Counted from the first letter of the stretch, positions 10,897 through 21,511 are shown. The stretch is DNA of 50,412 nucleotides from Thalassobacillus cyri (GCF_900107755.1 NZ_FNQR01000027.1:1-50412); one strand, 5' to 3'. Notes: a model not told the origin generated them from the sequence alone. Made by a program: numbers and translations.

Positions 10897-11667
10897 ATGT
10901 TATTTGATACGCATGTCCATTTGAATGCCAGACAATTCGAAGAAGACCGCGAGGAAGTGATTCAGCGCGCAAAAGAGGAAGGCGTTGAATATATGGTGGT
11001 AGTAGGATTCGACCGTGAAACCATCCCACTAGCGATTGAAATCGCCGAGTCGCATCATAATATCTATGCTGCTGTAGGCTGGCACCCCGTAGATGCTATC
11101 GATATGGAAGAGACCGATCTGGACTGGATTGAAGAGTTATCTTCCCACTCTAAGGTAGTGGCTTTAGGTGAAATGGGGCTGGATTACCACTGGGATAAAT
11201 CCCCGGCAGATGTCCAAAAAGAAGTATTTCGTAAACAGATACAATTAGCAAAAAAAGTGAATATGCCCATCATCATTCATAACCGGGAAGCGACTCAGGA
11301 TATCGTGGATATTTTGAAAGAAGAAAAAGCAGAAGAAGTCGGTGGTATCATGCATTGCTACAGTGGCTCTGTAGAAATCGCTGAAGCATGCGTGAAAATG
11401 AATTTTATGATTTCACTGGGAGGACCAGTTACTTTTAAAAATGCCAAGCGGCCGAAAGAAGTTGCAGAGGCGATTGACCTCGATCACTTACTTGTAGAAA
11501 CCGATTGTCCATTTTTAGCTCCCCATCCAAACCGCGGAAAACGAAATGAACCTGCTTATGTCAAATTAGTGGCAGAACAAATTGCTGAATTGAAAGGCGT
11601 TTCATTGGAAGAAGTAAGCGAAAAAACGACTAGAAATGCTTTGAAATTCTTTAATATAAAGGAATGA
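10897..11667 (+). CDS. tatD: TatD family metal-dependent deoxyribonuclease
   Basis: A 256-residue TIM-barrel hydrolase (YabD/YcfH type). Metal ligands are visible in FDTHVHLN (His6, His8), GEMGLDYHW, IIHNREA, HCYSG and ETDCPFLAP. Family members are 3'-5' exonucleases or DNA repair enzymes; the physiological substrate is uncertain. The ATG at 10897 is chosen because AAAGGTGG lies nine bases upstream and the protein then starts MLFDTHVH; an in-frame GTG at 10885 overlaps that binding site. It ends before a strong terminator. Confidence 0.93.
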   Translation: MLFDTHVHLNARQFEEDREEVIQRAKEEGVEYMVVVGFDRETIPLAIEIAESHHNIYAAVGWHPVDAIDMEETDLDWIEELSSHSKVVALGEMGLDYHWDKSPADVQKEVFRKQIQLAKKVNMPIIIHNREATQDIVDILKEEKAEEVGGIMHCYSGSVEIAEACVKMNFMISLGGPVTFKNAKRPKEVAEAIDLDHLLVETDCPFLAPHPNRGKRNEPAYVKLVAEQIAELKGVSLEEVSEKTTRNALKFFNIKE

Positions 11668-11693
11668 TTGATTTGTAAAGAACAAATTTTCAC

Positions 11694-11722
11694 CGCCCTT
11701 CATAATGTAGGGCGTTTTTTTT
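11694..11722 (+). terminator. tatD terminator
   Basis: CGCCCT pairs with AGGGCG, followed by eight Ts. Confidence 0.88.
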
Positions 11723-11786
11723 ATTTTCTCCTTAGGTAAAATGTCTTGTAAAAGATTGCATTAGATTGTCGTATCCATGTCATTTT

Positions 11787-11815
11787 TTGAAATAAAGGGT
11801 ATTTATGCCTATTTT
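11787..11815 (+). promoter_or_regulatory. Weak candidate sigma-A promoter of yabE
   Basis: TTGAAA, 17 bases, TATTTT in the AT-rich gap 11723-11970. No other gene or repeat is visible in that gap. Confidence 0.3.
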
Positions 11816-11970
11816 ATTATACAAATGTATGAGAATTGTAACATGCTTGTTATGTTATTTCATTTGTCGGACGTGTATATTGGGTATTGTGTAAACGGGC
11901 CTGCTGGCTTGGTTTTGTAGATACGCATTTATTTGTTAAGGCTTTTTATCAAAAAAGGAGGCAAGAAGGC

Positions 11971-13227
11971 ATGAAAAAAATATTTTCAAAGCTGTTGCCA
12001 GCTTCGAAAGCCACGATGGTTCTGACTATTATTAGCAGCGTCGTATTGTTTGCCTTACTTGGTGTTATAACTCATGAAGCAACAAAAGCAGAAGTCATCG
12101 TAAATAATAACGGTGAACCAACTCAAGTACGCACACATGCGAATACAGTTGGTGAACTCCTGCAAACACTAGACATTGACATCTCAGAATATGATGAATT
12201 ATCTCATCCGGAAAGTACTGCTTTAGCTGACGGAATGGAAGTAGATTATCAAACTGCTCAACCGGTTCAAGTAGTCATTGATGGTGAACAAAAAGAATAT
12301 TATACAACTACAGAAACCGTAGGAGAATTTTTCAACGAACAAAACCTCAGCTTTAAAGATCGTGATGAGGTCTCGCATAAGCAGGATGCTCCTATCCAAG
12401 CAAATATGAATATTGAAGTAGACAAAGCTTTCCCGGTTACCATCCATGATGGTGGGAAAAAGAAAAAAGTATGGACGACAGCTTCAACCGTAGGTGATTT
12501 TCTTGAAGACCAGAAAATCGAACTTGGGAAGCTGGATGAATTGAAACCGAAGAAGTCCAAACAACTTAATGGAGAGACTCCAATACATATCACACGTGTA
12601 GAAAAAGTTACAGATGTGGTAGAAGAAGAAATTGACTTTTCTGTAGTAACTAAACAGGATAGTTCACTTTTGAAAGGAAAAAGAAAGGTCGTATCTGATG
12701 GTGAAAAAGGCCTTGTCACTAAAAAGTATGAAGTGACCTTGAAAAACGGCGAAGAAGTCAATCGTAAACTGATTAAAGAAGAAAATAAGAAAGATAGCAA
12801 AAATAAAATTGTAGCGATTGGTACCAAACAGCCGGAAAAGCAAACAGTGACTACTGTTTCCAATAATACCAGTAAAACTGAATCAAGCAGCAACGATAGT
12901 GACAGCACAGTATCACGGAGCAGCTCAGAAAGCGAAGTTAAAACGTTGCAAATGAGCGCAACTGCCTATACGGCGAGCTGCTCAGGGTGTTCTGGCATTA
13001 CTGCAACCGGCATCAACTTGAAAGCAAATCCTGATGCTAAGGTGATTGCGGTCGATCCAAGTGTCATTCCATTAGGAACGCGTGTATGGGTTGAGGGTTA
13101 CGGAAACGCTATCGCTGGAGACACAGGTGGAGCAATTAACGGAAATAAGATTGACTTGTTCATGTCTTCGAAAAGTGATGCATTAAGTTTTGGGAGAAAA
13201 ACTGTTCAGGTTAAAATCCTTGAGTAA
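11971..13227 (+). CDS. yabE: YabE: cell-wall resuscitation-promoting-factor-like protein (DUF348, G5, 3D)
   Basis: A 418-residue exported cell-wall protein. An N-terminal signal/anchor helix (about 15-35) is followed by DUF348-type repeats beginning near VIVNNNGEP, VQVVIDGEQ and FPVTIHDGG. A G5 domain (about 205-280), a Ser/Thr/Asn-rich linker and a C-terminal 3D domain with VIAVDPSVIPLGTRVWVEG and GNKIDLF come next. 3D domains belong to lytic transglycosylase-like enzymes, so peptidoglycan remodelling is likely. The ATG at 11971 is chosen for AAAAGGAGG nine bases upstream. Confidence 0.92.
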   Translation: MKKIFSKLLPASKATMVLTIISSVVLFALLGVITHEATKAEVIVNNNGEPTQVRTHANTVGELLQTLDIDISEYDELSHPESTALADGMEVDYQTAQPVQVVIDGEQKEYYTTTETVGEFFNEQNLSFKDRDEVSHKQDAPIQANMNIEVDKAFPVTIHDGGKKKKVWTTASTVGDFLEDQKIELGKLDELKPKKSKQLNGETPIHITRVEKVTDVVEEEIDFSVVTKQDSSLLKGKRKVVSDGEKGLVTKKYEVTLKNGEEVNRKLIKEENKKDSKNKIVAIGTKQPEKQTVTTVSNNTSKTESSSNDSDSTVSRSSSESEVKTLQMSATAYTASCSGCSGITATGINLKANPDAKVIAVDPSVIPLGTRVWVEGYGNAIAGDTGGAINGNKIDLFMSSKSDALSFGRKTVQVKILE

Positions 13228-13238
13228 TAGCACAGGAA

Positions 13239-13269
13239 AGCAGGGGAGTCACTCCTCTGCTTTTTCTTT
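13239..13269 (+). terminator. yabE terminator
   Basis: AGCAGGGGAGT pairs with ACTCCTCTGCT, followed by Ts. Confidence 0.85.
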
Positions 13270-13332
13270 TGTAATCGTTTCGTGGTATGCTGAAAACAAT
13301 TAAACAGTGCGAGTGCACGGAGGAATACAGGT

Positions 13333-14776
<1,444 letters not shown>

Positions 14777-14790
14777 AATACTTGCTATAC

Positions 14791-14817
14791 ACATCTTTAC
14801 GCCTTTCACATAGGCTA
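14791..14817 (+). promoter_or_regulatory. Sigma-K-type promoter of yabG
   Basis: AC (14791-14792), 16 bases, CATAGGCTA (14809-14817). This fits the sigma-K consensus AC-N16-CATANNNTA exactly. yabG belongs to the sigma-K regulon in B. subtilis. Confidence 0.75.
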
Positions 14818-14847
14818 TGTTAGTGATATGTGTGAGGTGGTGGCAAC

Positions 14848-15762
14848 ATGATTGTCAAAGGGGACCTGGTTACACGCAGGTCATATAACCATGATCTCTT
14901 ATTCCGCGTCCAATCTGTAAGCAGAGACCGTATCCTCTTATTTGGAGAAGATTTCCGTCTAGAAGCAGATGCGCCGCTTGCTGATTTGAAAAAGGTGACA
15001 GGGGAAGAATATCGGCAGCACAAGAAGAAGGTTAAGGTCCAAGAAGATTATTCATATCGATTGTTTCGCCAGGATTATCAGCTTCTTAAAGAGAAAAGGG
15101 ATCATGAATCGACCGATGGCTACCAGCACGAAAATAACTATTTTCAACTATCCCCCCGTGTCCTGCACGTAGATGGAGACCAGCTTTTCTTAAAAAAATG
15201 CATCCAACTTTACCAACAGCTTGGACTTCAGGTCCACGGTACCCATATGGATGAAAAGGAAATGCCACTGCAAATTGGAGCACTATTAGAAAAAATACAA
15301 CCGGATATTGTAGTTATAACCGGCCATGATTCTTTTTCAAAAAATAAGGGCACTGTCCGTGACTTACGTGCTTACCGGCATTCCCAATATTTCGTTGATA
15401 CGGTACGGGAAATCAGAAGTAAAACTTCTCATCTCGATCAAACAGTGGTATTCGCAGGAGCCTGCCAGTCTCATTTTGAATCGTTGATTAAGGCCGGGGC
15501 GAACTACGCCAGTTCACCGAAAAGGATAAATATCCATGCGCTGGATCCAGTGTATATCGTTGCGCGTATTGCTTATACCTCGTTTATGGATAAAGTCAAT
15601 GTCCGTGAAGTGTTGCGGAATACGTTGACTGGTGAAGAAGGGCTGGGTGGTGTAGAAACGCGTGGGTTGCTTCGTGTCGGTATGCCGTACCGGTCATTAG
15701 AAATACTTGAAGAGGAAGAAAAAGCGACAGAAGCGGAATCAGGAACTACACCTGAAATATAA
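14848..15762 (+). CDS. yabG: Sporulation-specific protease YabG
   Basis: A 304-residue member of the YabG peptidase family, known in B. subtilis to process coat proteins such as SpoIVA, SafA and YeeK late in sporulation. Recognisable blocks are the N-terminal GDLVTRRSYNHDLLFRV, the central PDIVVITGHDSFSKNKG and VFAGACQSHFESLIKAGANYASSPKR. Which Cys/His residues are catalytic cannot be read from sequence with confidence. GAGGTGG precedes the ATG, and a sigma-K promoter lies 31 bases before it. It ends in an unusual long hairpin that begins on its stop codon. Confidence 0.93.
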   Translation: MIVKGDLVTRRSYNHDLLFRVQSVSRDRILLFGEDFRLEADAPLADLKKVTGEEYRQHKKKVKVQEDYSYRLFRQDYQLLKEKRDHESTDGYQHENNYFQLSPRVLHVDGDQLFLKKCIQLYQQLGLQVHGTHMDEKEMPLQIGALLEKIQPDIVVITGHDSFSKNKGTVRDLRAYRHSQYFVDTVREIRSKTSHLDQTVVFAGACQSHFESLIKAGANYASSPKRINIHALDPVYIVARIAYTSFMDKVNVREVLRNTLTGEEGLGGVETRGLLRVGMPYRSLEILEEEEKATEAESGTTPEI

Positions 15763-15865
15763 AACGCACTGTCTCGAAATATTGCTGCCTTAAACGTTCA
15801 AAGAATGCCTTTGATCACCATTTTCGGCTAAGCGGGTTTTGAGACAGAGAGCGTTTTATTTTTTT
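15760..15865 (+). terminator. Long-looped hairpin with terminal inverted repeats after yabG
   Basis: TAAAACGC-A-CTGTCTC at 15760-15775 pairs with the arm at 15837-15858 (GAGACAG, AGA, GCGTTTTA), enclosing about 60 bases. A T run follows, so it can terminate. The left arm starts on the yabG stop codon. It may be a small inserted element. Confidence 0.6.
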
Positions 15866-15925
15866 ATACATATAATTTCCTTTTTCAGGAATAATAAAGA
15901 TATCATGACATAAGTGATTATTTTG

Positions 15926-15955
15926 TTGACATCAATTTTGTCATACTGGTATAAT
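15926..15955 (+). promoter_or_regulatory. veg promoter, upstream
   Basis: Perfect TTGACA and TATAAT with an 18-base spacer. Confidence 0.85.
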
Positions 15956-15967
15956 ATAAGATTTTAT

Positions 15968-15996
15968 TTGACATAATCGATGGCTTGTGTTATATT
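15968..15996 (+). promoter_or_regulatory. veg promoter, downstream
   Basis: Perfect TTGACA, 17 bases, TATATT. It lies 42 bases after the first promoter and 24 bases before the veg start codon. Confidence 0.85.
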
Positions 15997-16019
15997 TATA
16001 TACAGTGAGGTGGAGTGTA

Positions 16020-16283
16020 GTGGCTAAAACGTTATTCGAAATAAAAGAATCCCTTGAAGGCCAAATTGGTAAGCGATTGACTTTGACAGCAAATGGTGGT
16101 CGGAGGAAAACGATTCAGCGTTCCGGCATCCTGGCCGAAACATACCCTTCGGTATTCATTGTCGAGCTTGACCAAGAGGAAAATGCTTTTGAACGAGTAT
16201 CTTATAGCTATGCAGATGTACTTACAGAAACGGTTGAATTAAGCTTCGACGAGATGAGCAAACTGGCTATCGGAGAACAGTAA
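16020..16283 (+). CDS. veg: Veg protein
   Basis: An 87-residue Veg family protein, abundant in growing Bacillus and linked in B. subtilis to biofilm gene expression and spore outgrowth; its biochemical activity is not settled. The family core [14 protein letters not shown] and the [16 protein letters not shown] block are nearly identical to B. subtilis. The GTG at 16020 gives MAKTLFEIK and is preceded by GAGGTGGAG; the longer reading frame upstream lacks family similarity. Two tandem strong promoters drive it. Confidence 0.94.
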   Translation: MAKTLFEIKESLEGQIGKRLTLTANGGRRKTIQRSGILAETYPSVFIVELDQEENAFERVSYSYADVLTETVELSFDEMSKLAIGEQ

Positions 16284-16306
16284 ACATTGTTTACTGTTCT
16301 TTTTTC
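16275..16306 (+). terminator. veg terminator
   Basis: A perfect 12-bp palindrome, GAACAGTAAACA, then T, then its complement, followed by Ts. It includes the veg stop codon. Confidence 0.88.
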
Positions 16307-16456
16307 ATGTCCAGAAATAGTGGAAACAGTCTCTAAGGGAAATATCATGCAGGCAATATTTGTCCCTTTTACCCATTAGTACCTGAATGAGTATCGTTTA
16401 AACTCATATGCTATAAATGTCGTATTAAAGCTTTTTTCGAAAGGGGCTGCACACAG

Positions 16457-16636
16457 GTGAGCAGACGTAGAGGGATCATGTCCGATGGCTTGAAGGAAGA
16501 GATAGCGAAAGAACTTGGCTTTTACGACAAGGTACAGAAAGAAGGCTGGGGTGGCATTACGACTCGCGATGCCGGGAACATGGTGAAACATGCCATCCAA
16601 AAGGCTCAGGAACAAATGATAAGGGAGCGGTCCTGA
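16457..16636 (+). CDS. sspF: Small acid-soluble spore protein SspF
   Basis: A 59-residue alpha/beta-type SASP-like protein that coats spore DNA. It starts with a basic patch, SRRRGIMSD, then ELGFYDKV and the family signature [16 protein letters not shown]. The GTG start has AAGGGG ten bases upstream, and B. subtilis SspF has the same MGRRRGVMSD-type start. It sits between veg and ispE as in B. subtilis and is followed by its own terminator. Forespore expression by sigma-G is expected, but I could not find a convincing sigma-G promoter. Confidence 0.92.
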   Translation: MSRRRGIMSDGLKEEIAKELGFYDKVQKEGWGGITTRDAGNMVKHAIQKAQEQMIRERS

Positions 16637-16656
16637 CGGGCCCCTCCCTTTTTTGA
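16622..16656 (+). terminator. sspF terminator
   Basis: A GGGAG/CTCCC stem strengthened by an inner GG(T)CC pairing, followed by six Ts; it overlaps the end of sspF. Confidence 0.7.
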
Positions 16657-16710
16657 AATGAAATGTGGTACAATCTCATATAGGAATGATGAGGAAAAGT
16701 AGGTGTAGCA

Positions 16711-17577
16711 ATGTATGTGTATGAAAAAGCCCCGGCTAAAATAAATCTCTCGCTGGATGTTCTATATAAAAGAGATGATGGTTTCCATGAAGTAGAGATG
16801 GTGATGACGACTATTGACTTAGCGGATCGGATTACGCTGCAGTTATTAGAAGAAGATCGCATCATTATTGAATCGGAAAGCCGGTTTGTCCCTAATGATG
16901 ACCGAAATCTGGCGTACAGGGCCGCTAAATTGGTGAAGGATACATATAATCTGGACGCTGGAGTAAGGATTTTTATTGATAAGAATATTCCTGTTGCTGC
17001 TGGCCTTGCTGGTGGGAGTAGTGATGCTGCAGCCGTGTTGCGTGGGGTTAACCGCCTTTGGGGGTTGGGACTGAGCATGGATGAGTTAGCTCATTTAGGA
17101 AGTACCATTGGTTCCGATGTCTCCTTTTGCGTTTATGGGGGGACAGCAATTGCAACAGGCCGTGGTGAACAAATAAAGGAATTACCTGCACCGCCTTCTT
17201 GCTGGGTAGTCCTCGCCAAACCGGAAATCGGCGTTTCTACCGCCACCGTCTATAAAAAATATAGTGGAGAAAACGCTAACCACCCTAATACGGAGCTAAT
17301 GATTGGAGCGCTTGAGCACCAAGATTTCAGCCAATTATGCGATAACGTCGGTAATGTTCTTGAATCAGTGACATTAGAGCTTCACCCTGAAGTACGTCAG
17401 ATTAAAGAACAAATGGCACAAGCGGGAGCAGATGCAGTATTAATGAGCGGAAGTGGCCCTACCGTTTTTTCACTCGCACGTCAGGAGACTAGAGCTCATC
17501 GTATCTTCAATAGTTTGAAGGGTTTTTGTGATGAAGTTTACTTCGTCAGAATGTTAGGATATCGTTCGAACGCTTGA
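16711..17577 (+). CDS. ispE: 4-diphosphocytidyl-2-C-methyl-D-erythritol kinase
   Basis: GHMP-family kinase of the non-mevalonate isoprenoid pathway. The 288-residue protein has the substrate-binding start [23 protein letters not shown], the glycine-rich ATP loop [16 protein letters not shown] (about 91-106) and the C-terminal [12 protein letters not shown]. The ATG is weakly preceded by GTAGG, but the start is fixed by family similarity. purR follows after 59 bases with its own candidate promoter. Confidence 0.96.
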   Translation: MYVYEKAPAKINLSLDVLYKRDDGFHEVEMVMTTIDLADRITLQLLEEDRIIIESESRFVPNDDRNLAYRAAKLVKDTYNLDAGVRIFIDKNIPVAAGLAGGSSDAAAVLRGVNRLWGLGLSMDELAHLGSTIGSDVSFCVYGGTAIATGRGEQIKELPAPPSCWVVLAKPEIGVSTATVYKKYSGENANHPNTELMIGALEHQDFSQLCDNVGNVLESVTLELHPEVRQIKEQMAQAGADAVLMSGSGPTVFSLARQETRAHRIFNSLKGFCDEVYFVRMLGYRSNA

Positions 17578-17603
17578 TTAAAACCGTATGAATCTGATAT
17601 TAT
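17574..17603 (+). promoter_or_regulatory. Candidate purR promoter
   Basis: TTGATT (17574-17579), 18 bases, TATTAT (17598-17603), overlapping the ispE stop codon. Confidence 0.45.
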
Positions 17604-17611
17604 TAGATGAT

Positions 17612-17624
17612 AATATTCGGATTT
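17612..17624 (-). promoter_or_regulatory. Possible PurBox before purR
   Basis: The minus strand reads AAATCCGAATATT, one mismatch from the PurBox consensus AWWWCCGAACWWT. It lies just after the -10 element, where autoregulation by PurR would be expected. Only one copy is evident. Confidence 0.35.
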
Positions 17625-17636
17625 TGAGGTGTGCTT

Positions 17637-18458
17637 ATGAAAAGAAGCGAACGTCTTGTTGTAATGACCCATTATTTATTAGATCATCCTAGAGAGTTGG
17701 TTTCTTTACCATTCTTTTCAGAAACGTATCAAGCTGCCAAGTCTTCGATCAGCGAGGATTTAGGTATCATTAATCAGATGTTCCAAAAAGAGAGCATTGG
17801 ATACTTACAGACAGTATCAGGAGCTGCCGGTGGCGTGAAGTATATTCCGCAATTTTCGAAAGAATATAGTGAATCCTTTGTGAATCAGTTATGTAATCGG
17901 CTTGAAGATCCTGAGCGGCTGCTGCCAGGCGGCTACTTGTTTATGAGTGATTTACTTGGGGAACCGCAAACGGTGAGAAATATAGGACGATTGTTTGCTT
18001 CCGCGTTTGCAGATAAAGAAGTAGATGTGGTTATGACCGTAGCTACAAAAGGGATACCACTTGCGTATGCTGTGGCTTCTTATTTGAATGTACCTGTAGT
18101 CATCGCCCGCAGAGATCCTAAAGTCACGGAAGGATCCACGGTAAGTATCAATTATGTTTCAGGGTCTACAAGAAAAATCCAGACGATGGTACTGACGAAA
18201 CGGAGTCTTCAGGAAAAATCACGTGTATTGATCATTGATGATTTTATGAAAGCTGGAGGCACGATTACCGGCATGAAAAACCTGCTTGAGGAATTCAATG
18301 CCATAACCGCAGGGATAGGTGTTTTGGCAGAGGCTGAAGACGAAGAGGAAGAACGTGTCGTTCATGATTATTTGTCCCTTGTCCAAATCATCAATGTGGA
18401 TGATCGAAACAAACAAATTAAGGTTACAAATGGAAATTTATTAGATAAAATTACATGA
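17637..18458 (+). CDS. purR: Purine operon repressor PurR
   Basis: A 273-residue two-domain repressor: an N-terminal winged helix (about 1-70, starting MKRSERLVVMTHYLLDHP) and a C-terminal phosphoribosyltransferase-like domain that senses PRPP. The PRPP motif VLIIDDFMKAGGT is intact, as is VMTVATKGIPLAYAVASYL. The ATG at 17637 is preceded by GAGGTG. In B. subtilis purR is followed by ridA (yabJ); here a terminator and then spoVG follow directly, so ridA is missing from this locus. Confidence 0.95.
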   Translation: MKRSERLVVMTHYLLDHPRELVSLPFFSETYQAAKSSISEDLGIINQMFQKESIGYLQTVSGAAGGVKYIPQFSKEYSESFVNQLCNRLEDPERLLPGGYLFMSDLLGEPQTVRNIGRLFASAFADKEVDVVMTVATKGIPLAYAVASYLNVPVVIARRDPKVTEGSTVSINYVSGSTRKIQTMVLTKRSLQEKSRVLIIDDFMKAGGTITGMKNLLEEFNAITAGIGVLAEAEDEEEERVVHDYLSLVQIINVDDRNKQIKVTNGNLLDKIT

Positions 18459-18486
18459 TAAAATTTATTAATAATACAACGTGTTA

Positions 18487-18531
18487 GAAACGGAATCCCT
18501 GTTATACCAACAGTTAGGGTTCCGTTTTTTA
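18487..18531 (+). terminator. purR terminator
   Basis: AACGGAATCCCT pairs with AGGGTTCCGTT, then Ts. Confidence 0.85.
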
Positions 18532-18593
18532 ATATAAAATGTTATTAAATTTTTTTTGATTTATATGAAGGTAAAATTTTTTTATTAAATAAA

Positions 18594-18620
18594 GAAGGAA
18601 TTTTTGCCGTTTTGTGGAAT
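18594..18620 (+). promoter_or_regulatory. Sigma-H promoter of spoVG
   Basis: GAAGGAATT (18594-18602), 11 bases, GTGGAAT (18614-18620). This is an exact fit to the sigma-H consensus RNAGGAWWW-N11/12-RNNGAAT. An AT-rich tract at 18532-18593 lies just upstream, as in B. subtilis spoVG. Confidence 0.85.
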
Positions 18621-18661
18621 TTATGTAATAAGTTCTTATAGGAAAAAGGTGGTGAATTTTA

Positions 18662-18952
18662 ATGGAAGTAACTGACGTTAGACTGCGACGCGTGAATACC
18701 GAAGGAAGAATGCGAGCAATTGCTTCTATTACTTTGGACCAGGAGTTTGTCGTACATGATATCCGTGTCATTGATGGCAACAACGGTCTATTTGTAGCTA
18801 TGCCAAGTAAGCGCACGCCTGATGGAGAGTTTCGGGACATTGCACATCCGATCAACTCGAACACCCGTGGAAAAATTCAAGACGCTGTACTTGAAGAATA
18901 CCACCGTGCTGGTGAAGCAGAAGTAGAGTATGAAGAAGCCGGCGCTTCATAA
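18662..18952 (+). CDS. spoVG: Septation/RNA-binding regulator SpoVG
   Basis: A 96-residue SpoVG protein, which binds RNA and DNA and affects asymmetric division and many stationary-phase traits. The core [19 protein letters not shown], then [14 protein letters not shown] and [18 protein letters not shown], is almost invariant in the family. AAAGGTGG precedes the ATG. It has its own sigma-H promoter and AT-rich upstream box and is separated from glmU by weak terminator-like hairpins. Confidence 0.97.
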   Translation: MEVTDVRLRRVNTEGRMRAIASITLDQEFVVHDIRVIDGNNGLFVAMPSKRTPDGEFRDIAHPINSNTRGKIQDAVLEEYHRAGEAEVEYEEAGAS

Positions 18953-18973
18953 GTGAATATCGTGACAACAGGG

Positions 18974-19005
18974 GGTCTAACTTCACAGGAGTTAGGCTTC
19001 TTTAT
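18974..19005 (+). terminator. spoVG terminator
   Basis: GTCTAACT pairs with AGTTAGGC, then TTCTTTATTTT. A second small palindrome (ACCCGGT and ACCGGGT) follows near 19020-19038. Confidence 0.55.
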
Positions 19006-19101
19006 TTTGTTTTCTTATACCCGGTTTTTACCGGGTTTCATCATGTCTTTTTTTGGAAGCTCTTCCTATTTGTAATAATTGTTGTTTCAAGTAGGGTATT
19101 G

Positions 19102-19130
19102 TTGAAATAACAATGGTTTTAAGATATGAT
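19102..19130 (+). promoter_or_regulatory. Sigma-A promoter of glmU
   Basis: TTGAAA, 17 bases, TATGAT, ending 32 bases before the glmU ATG. Confidence 0.7.
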
Positions 19131-19162
19131 TTTTATGGATAAATAGGATGGAGGGTTACTTC

Positions 19163-20542
19163 ATGGGGAATAGATATGCCGTTGTGCTTGCGGCTGGTCA
19201 GGGTACAAGGATGAAGTCTAAACTATACAAAGTTTTGCATCCTGTATGCGGCAAACCAATGGTACAGCATGTTGTAGATCAGTTGAATAAAGTCGATTTA
19301 AGTGAATTGATTACAGTTGTAGGATTCGGGGCTGAGAAAGTTCAAGATCAGTTAGGCGAAGACAGCCACTATGTCATTCAGGAAGAGCAGCTTGGAACAG
19401 GACATGCGGTACTTCAAGCGGAAGATATCCTGGCAGATAAAGAAGGTACGACGCTTGTCGTTTGTGGGGATACTCCGTTATTGACAGGTGAGACATTACA
19501 ATCATTGATTGATCATCATGATCAAGAAGGAGCACTGGCGACAGTTTTGACTGCTCATGCTGCCGATCCAACAGGCTATGGCCGTGTCATACGTGGGGCA
19601 ACAGGAGAAGTCGAACGAATCGTCGAACATAAAGATGCAAATAGAGAAGAAAGAGAGATCCAGGAAATCAATACAGGCACCTATTGTTTTGATAACCGTG
19701 CGTTATTTGATGCCTTACAAAATGTATCCAATGATAATGTACAAGGGGAATATTATTTGCCGGATGTCATTGAAATCCTGAAAAATAAACAAGAAAAAAT
19801 CAGCGCTTACCAAACGGGTGATTTCTCAGAAACATTGGGAGTCAATGATCGTGTTGCTCTCGCCCAGGCCGAAAAAACAATGAAACAGCGCATAAATGAG
19901 CAGCATATGCGGAACGGGGTTACTTTGATTGATGTAGATAATACTTATATTGGCCCGGATGTAAAGATTGGCCAGGATGTTATTATACATCCCGGGTCAG
20001 TGATTGATGGCGAAACAGAAATTGAAGATGATGCCATCATCGGGCCGCACACTACGATAGAAAACTGCCGTATAGGCGCTGGTACAGTCATCAAGCAAAG
20101 CGTAGCTGCCGACAGTAATATCGGAAATCGCGTTCAAATTGGTCCTTTTGCACACATTCGTCCGCAATCTGATTTGGGAGACGAAGTGAAGATCGGTAAT
20201 TTTGTGGAAGTGAAGAAGGCTGCTTTCGGTAATAAGAGTAAAGCCTCCCACCTGAGTTATATCGGTGATGCAGAGGTAGGCAGCGGAGTAAATATCGGCT
20301 GTGGAACTATTACCGTCAACTATGATGGCGCCAACAAGCATTTGACCACGATTGAAGATGATGCGTTTGTCGGGTGCAATTCGAACTTGATTGCACCTGT
20401 GACGGTGGGTAAAGGGGCTTATGTAGCTGCGGGTTCAACCATCAATAAAGATGTGCCGGCAGAAGCACTTTCGATTGCACGCTCGCGTCAAACGAACAAA
20501 GAAGGCTACGCTTCTAAAATGAAAAATTCAAAAAAAGGTTAA
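19163..20542 (+). CDS. glmU: Bifunctional GlmU (GlcN-1-P acetyltransferase / GlcNAc-1-P uridyltransferase)
   Basis: Makes UDP-GlcNAc for peptidoglycan and teichoic acids. It has 459 residues. The N-terminal pyrophosphorylase domain shows [20 protein letters not shown], and the C-terminal left-handed beta-helix (from about 250) shows hexapeptide repeats and the acetyltransferase signature [11 protein letters not shown]. The ATG at 19163 is seven bases after GGAGGG. prs follows after 15 bases, so glmU-prs is an operon linking sugar-nucleotide and PRPP synthesis. Confidence 0.97.
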   Translation: MGNRYAVVLAAGQGTRMKSKLYKVLHPVCGKPMVQHVVDQLNKVDLSELITVVGFGAEKVQDQLGEDSHYVIQEEQLGTGHAVLQAEDILADKEGTTLVVCGDTPLLTGETLQSLIDHHDQEGALATVLTAHAADPTGYGRVIRGATGEVERIVEHKDANREEREIQEINTGTYCFDNRALFDALQNVSNDNVQGEYYLPDVIEILKNKQEKISAYQTGDFSETLGVNDRVALAQAEKTMKQRINEQHMRNGVTLIDVDNTYIGPDVKIGQDVIIHPGSVIDGETEIEDDAIIGPHTTIENCRIGAGTVIKQSVAADSNIGNRVQIGPFAHIRPQSDLGDEVKIGNFVEVKKAAFGNKSKASHLSYIGDAEVGSGVNIGCGTITVNYDGANKHLTTIEDDAFVGCNSNLIAPVTVGKGAYVAAGSTINKDVPAEALSIARSRQTNKEGYASKMKNSKKG

Positions 20543-20557
20543 CGGAGGGTATTTCAA

Positions 20558-21511
20558 ATGGCAACTGGTTATAAGGATCCATCTTTGAAGGTATTTTCGT
20601 TGAATTCCAATCCTTCATTGGCGCAGGAAATTGCGGAAAATATTGGTACGGAACTAGGAAAATGCTCTGTAACGACTTTCAGTGACGGAGAAATTCAAAT
20701 TAATATTGAAGAGAGCATCCGGGGCTGTGACGTCTATGTCGTACAATCCACTTGTGCTCCAGTAAACCAGCATATCATGGAACTTCTAATCATGATTGAC
20801 GCATTGAAGCGTGCGTCTGCGAGAACAATTAATATCGTGATGCCTTACTATGGTTATGCACGTCAGGATCGTAAAGCACGTTCTCGTGAACCGATCACTG
20901 CTAAGCTTGTAGCGAACCTGCTACAAACAGCAGGGGCGACACGTGTATTGATGCTTGATTTGCACGCGCCGCAAATCCAAGGGTTCTTCGACATTCCAAT
21001 TGATCATCTCGTTGGAGTCCCGATTCTATCTGAGTACTTCCAGGAGAAAAATTTTGATGATGTAGTTGTCGTTTCCCCGGATCACGGTGGCGTTACACGC
21101 GCCAGAAAAATGGCTGATATATTGAAAGCGCCGATTGCCATCATTGATAAACGCCGACCACGCCCGAATGTTTCTGAAGTGATGAATATCGTCGGTAACA
21201 TTGAAGGAAAAACGGCTATTCTGATTGATGATATCATTGACACCGCAGGTACAATCACGCTTGCCGCCAATGCTTTAGTGGAGAATGGCGCCAAAGATGT
21301 GTATGCTTGCTGTACCCACCCGGTACTCTCCGGTCCTGCAATTGAACGGATTGAAAACTCTAAGATAAAAGAGCTTGTTGTCACCAATACTATTCCACTT
21401 GGTGAAGACAAGAAAATTGATAAAGTAACAGAACTATCCATTGCACCATTGATCAGTGAAGCAATCATCCGTGTGCATGAATTCAAATCCATTAGTATCT
21501 TGTTCGACTGA
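20558..21511 (+). CDS. prs: Ribose-phosphate pyrophosphokinase
   Basis: Makes PRPP from ribose 5-phosphate and ATP for nucleotide, His and Trp synthesis. The 317-residue protein shows the [16 protein letters not shown] region, [30 protein letters not shown] and the PRPP loop [20 protein letters not shown] lies before the ATG. PRPP is also the ligand of PurR, encoded nearby. The C-terminus reads [12 protein letters not shown]. Confidence 0.97.
   Translation: MATGYKDPSLKVFSLNSNPSLAQEIAENIGTELGKCSVTTFSDGEIQINIEESIRGCDVYVVQSTCAPVNQHIMELLIMIDALKRASARTINIVMPYYGYARQDRKARSREPITAKLVANLLQTAGATRVLMLDLHAPQIQGFFDIPIDHLVGVPILSEYFQEKNFDDVVVVSPDHGGVTRARKMADILKAPIAIIDKRRPRPNVSEVMNIVGNIEGKTAILIDDIIDTAGTITLAANALVENGAKDVYACCTHPVLSGPAIERIENSKIKELVVTNTIPLGEDKKIDKVTELSIAPLISEAIIRVHEFKSISILFD

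Noticed and set aside
12300-12908. Minus-strand frame of 202 codons opposite yabE
   Set aside because: Serine- and phenylalanine-rich shadow of the lysine/glutamate-rich yabE; an antisense RNA may exist there in B. subtilis, but not a protein.
16284-16456. Sigma-G promoter of sspF
   Set aside because: Several partial matches exist near 16385-16430, but none satisfies both the -35 and -10 patterns with correct spacing.
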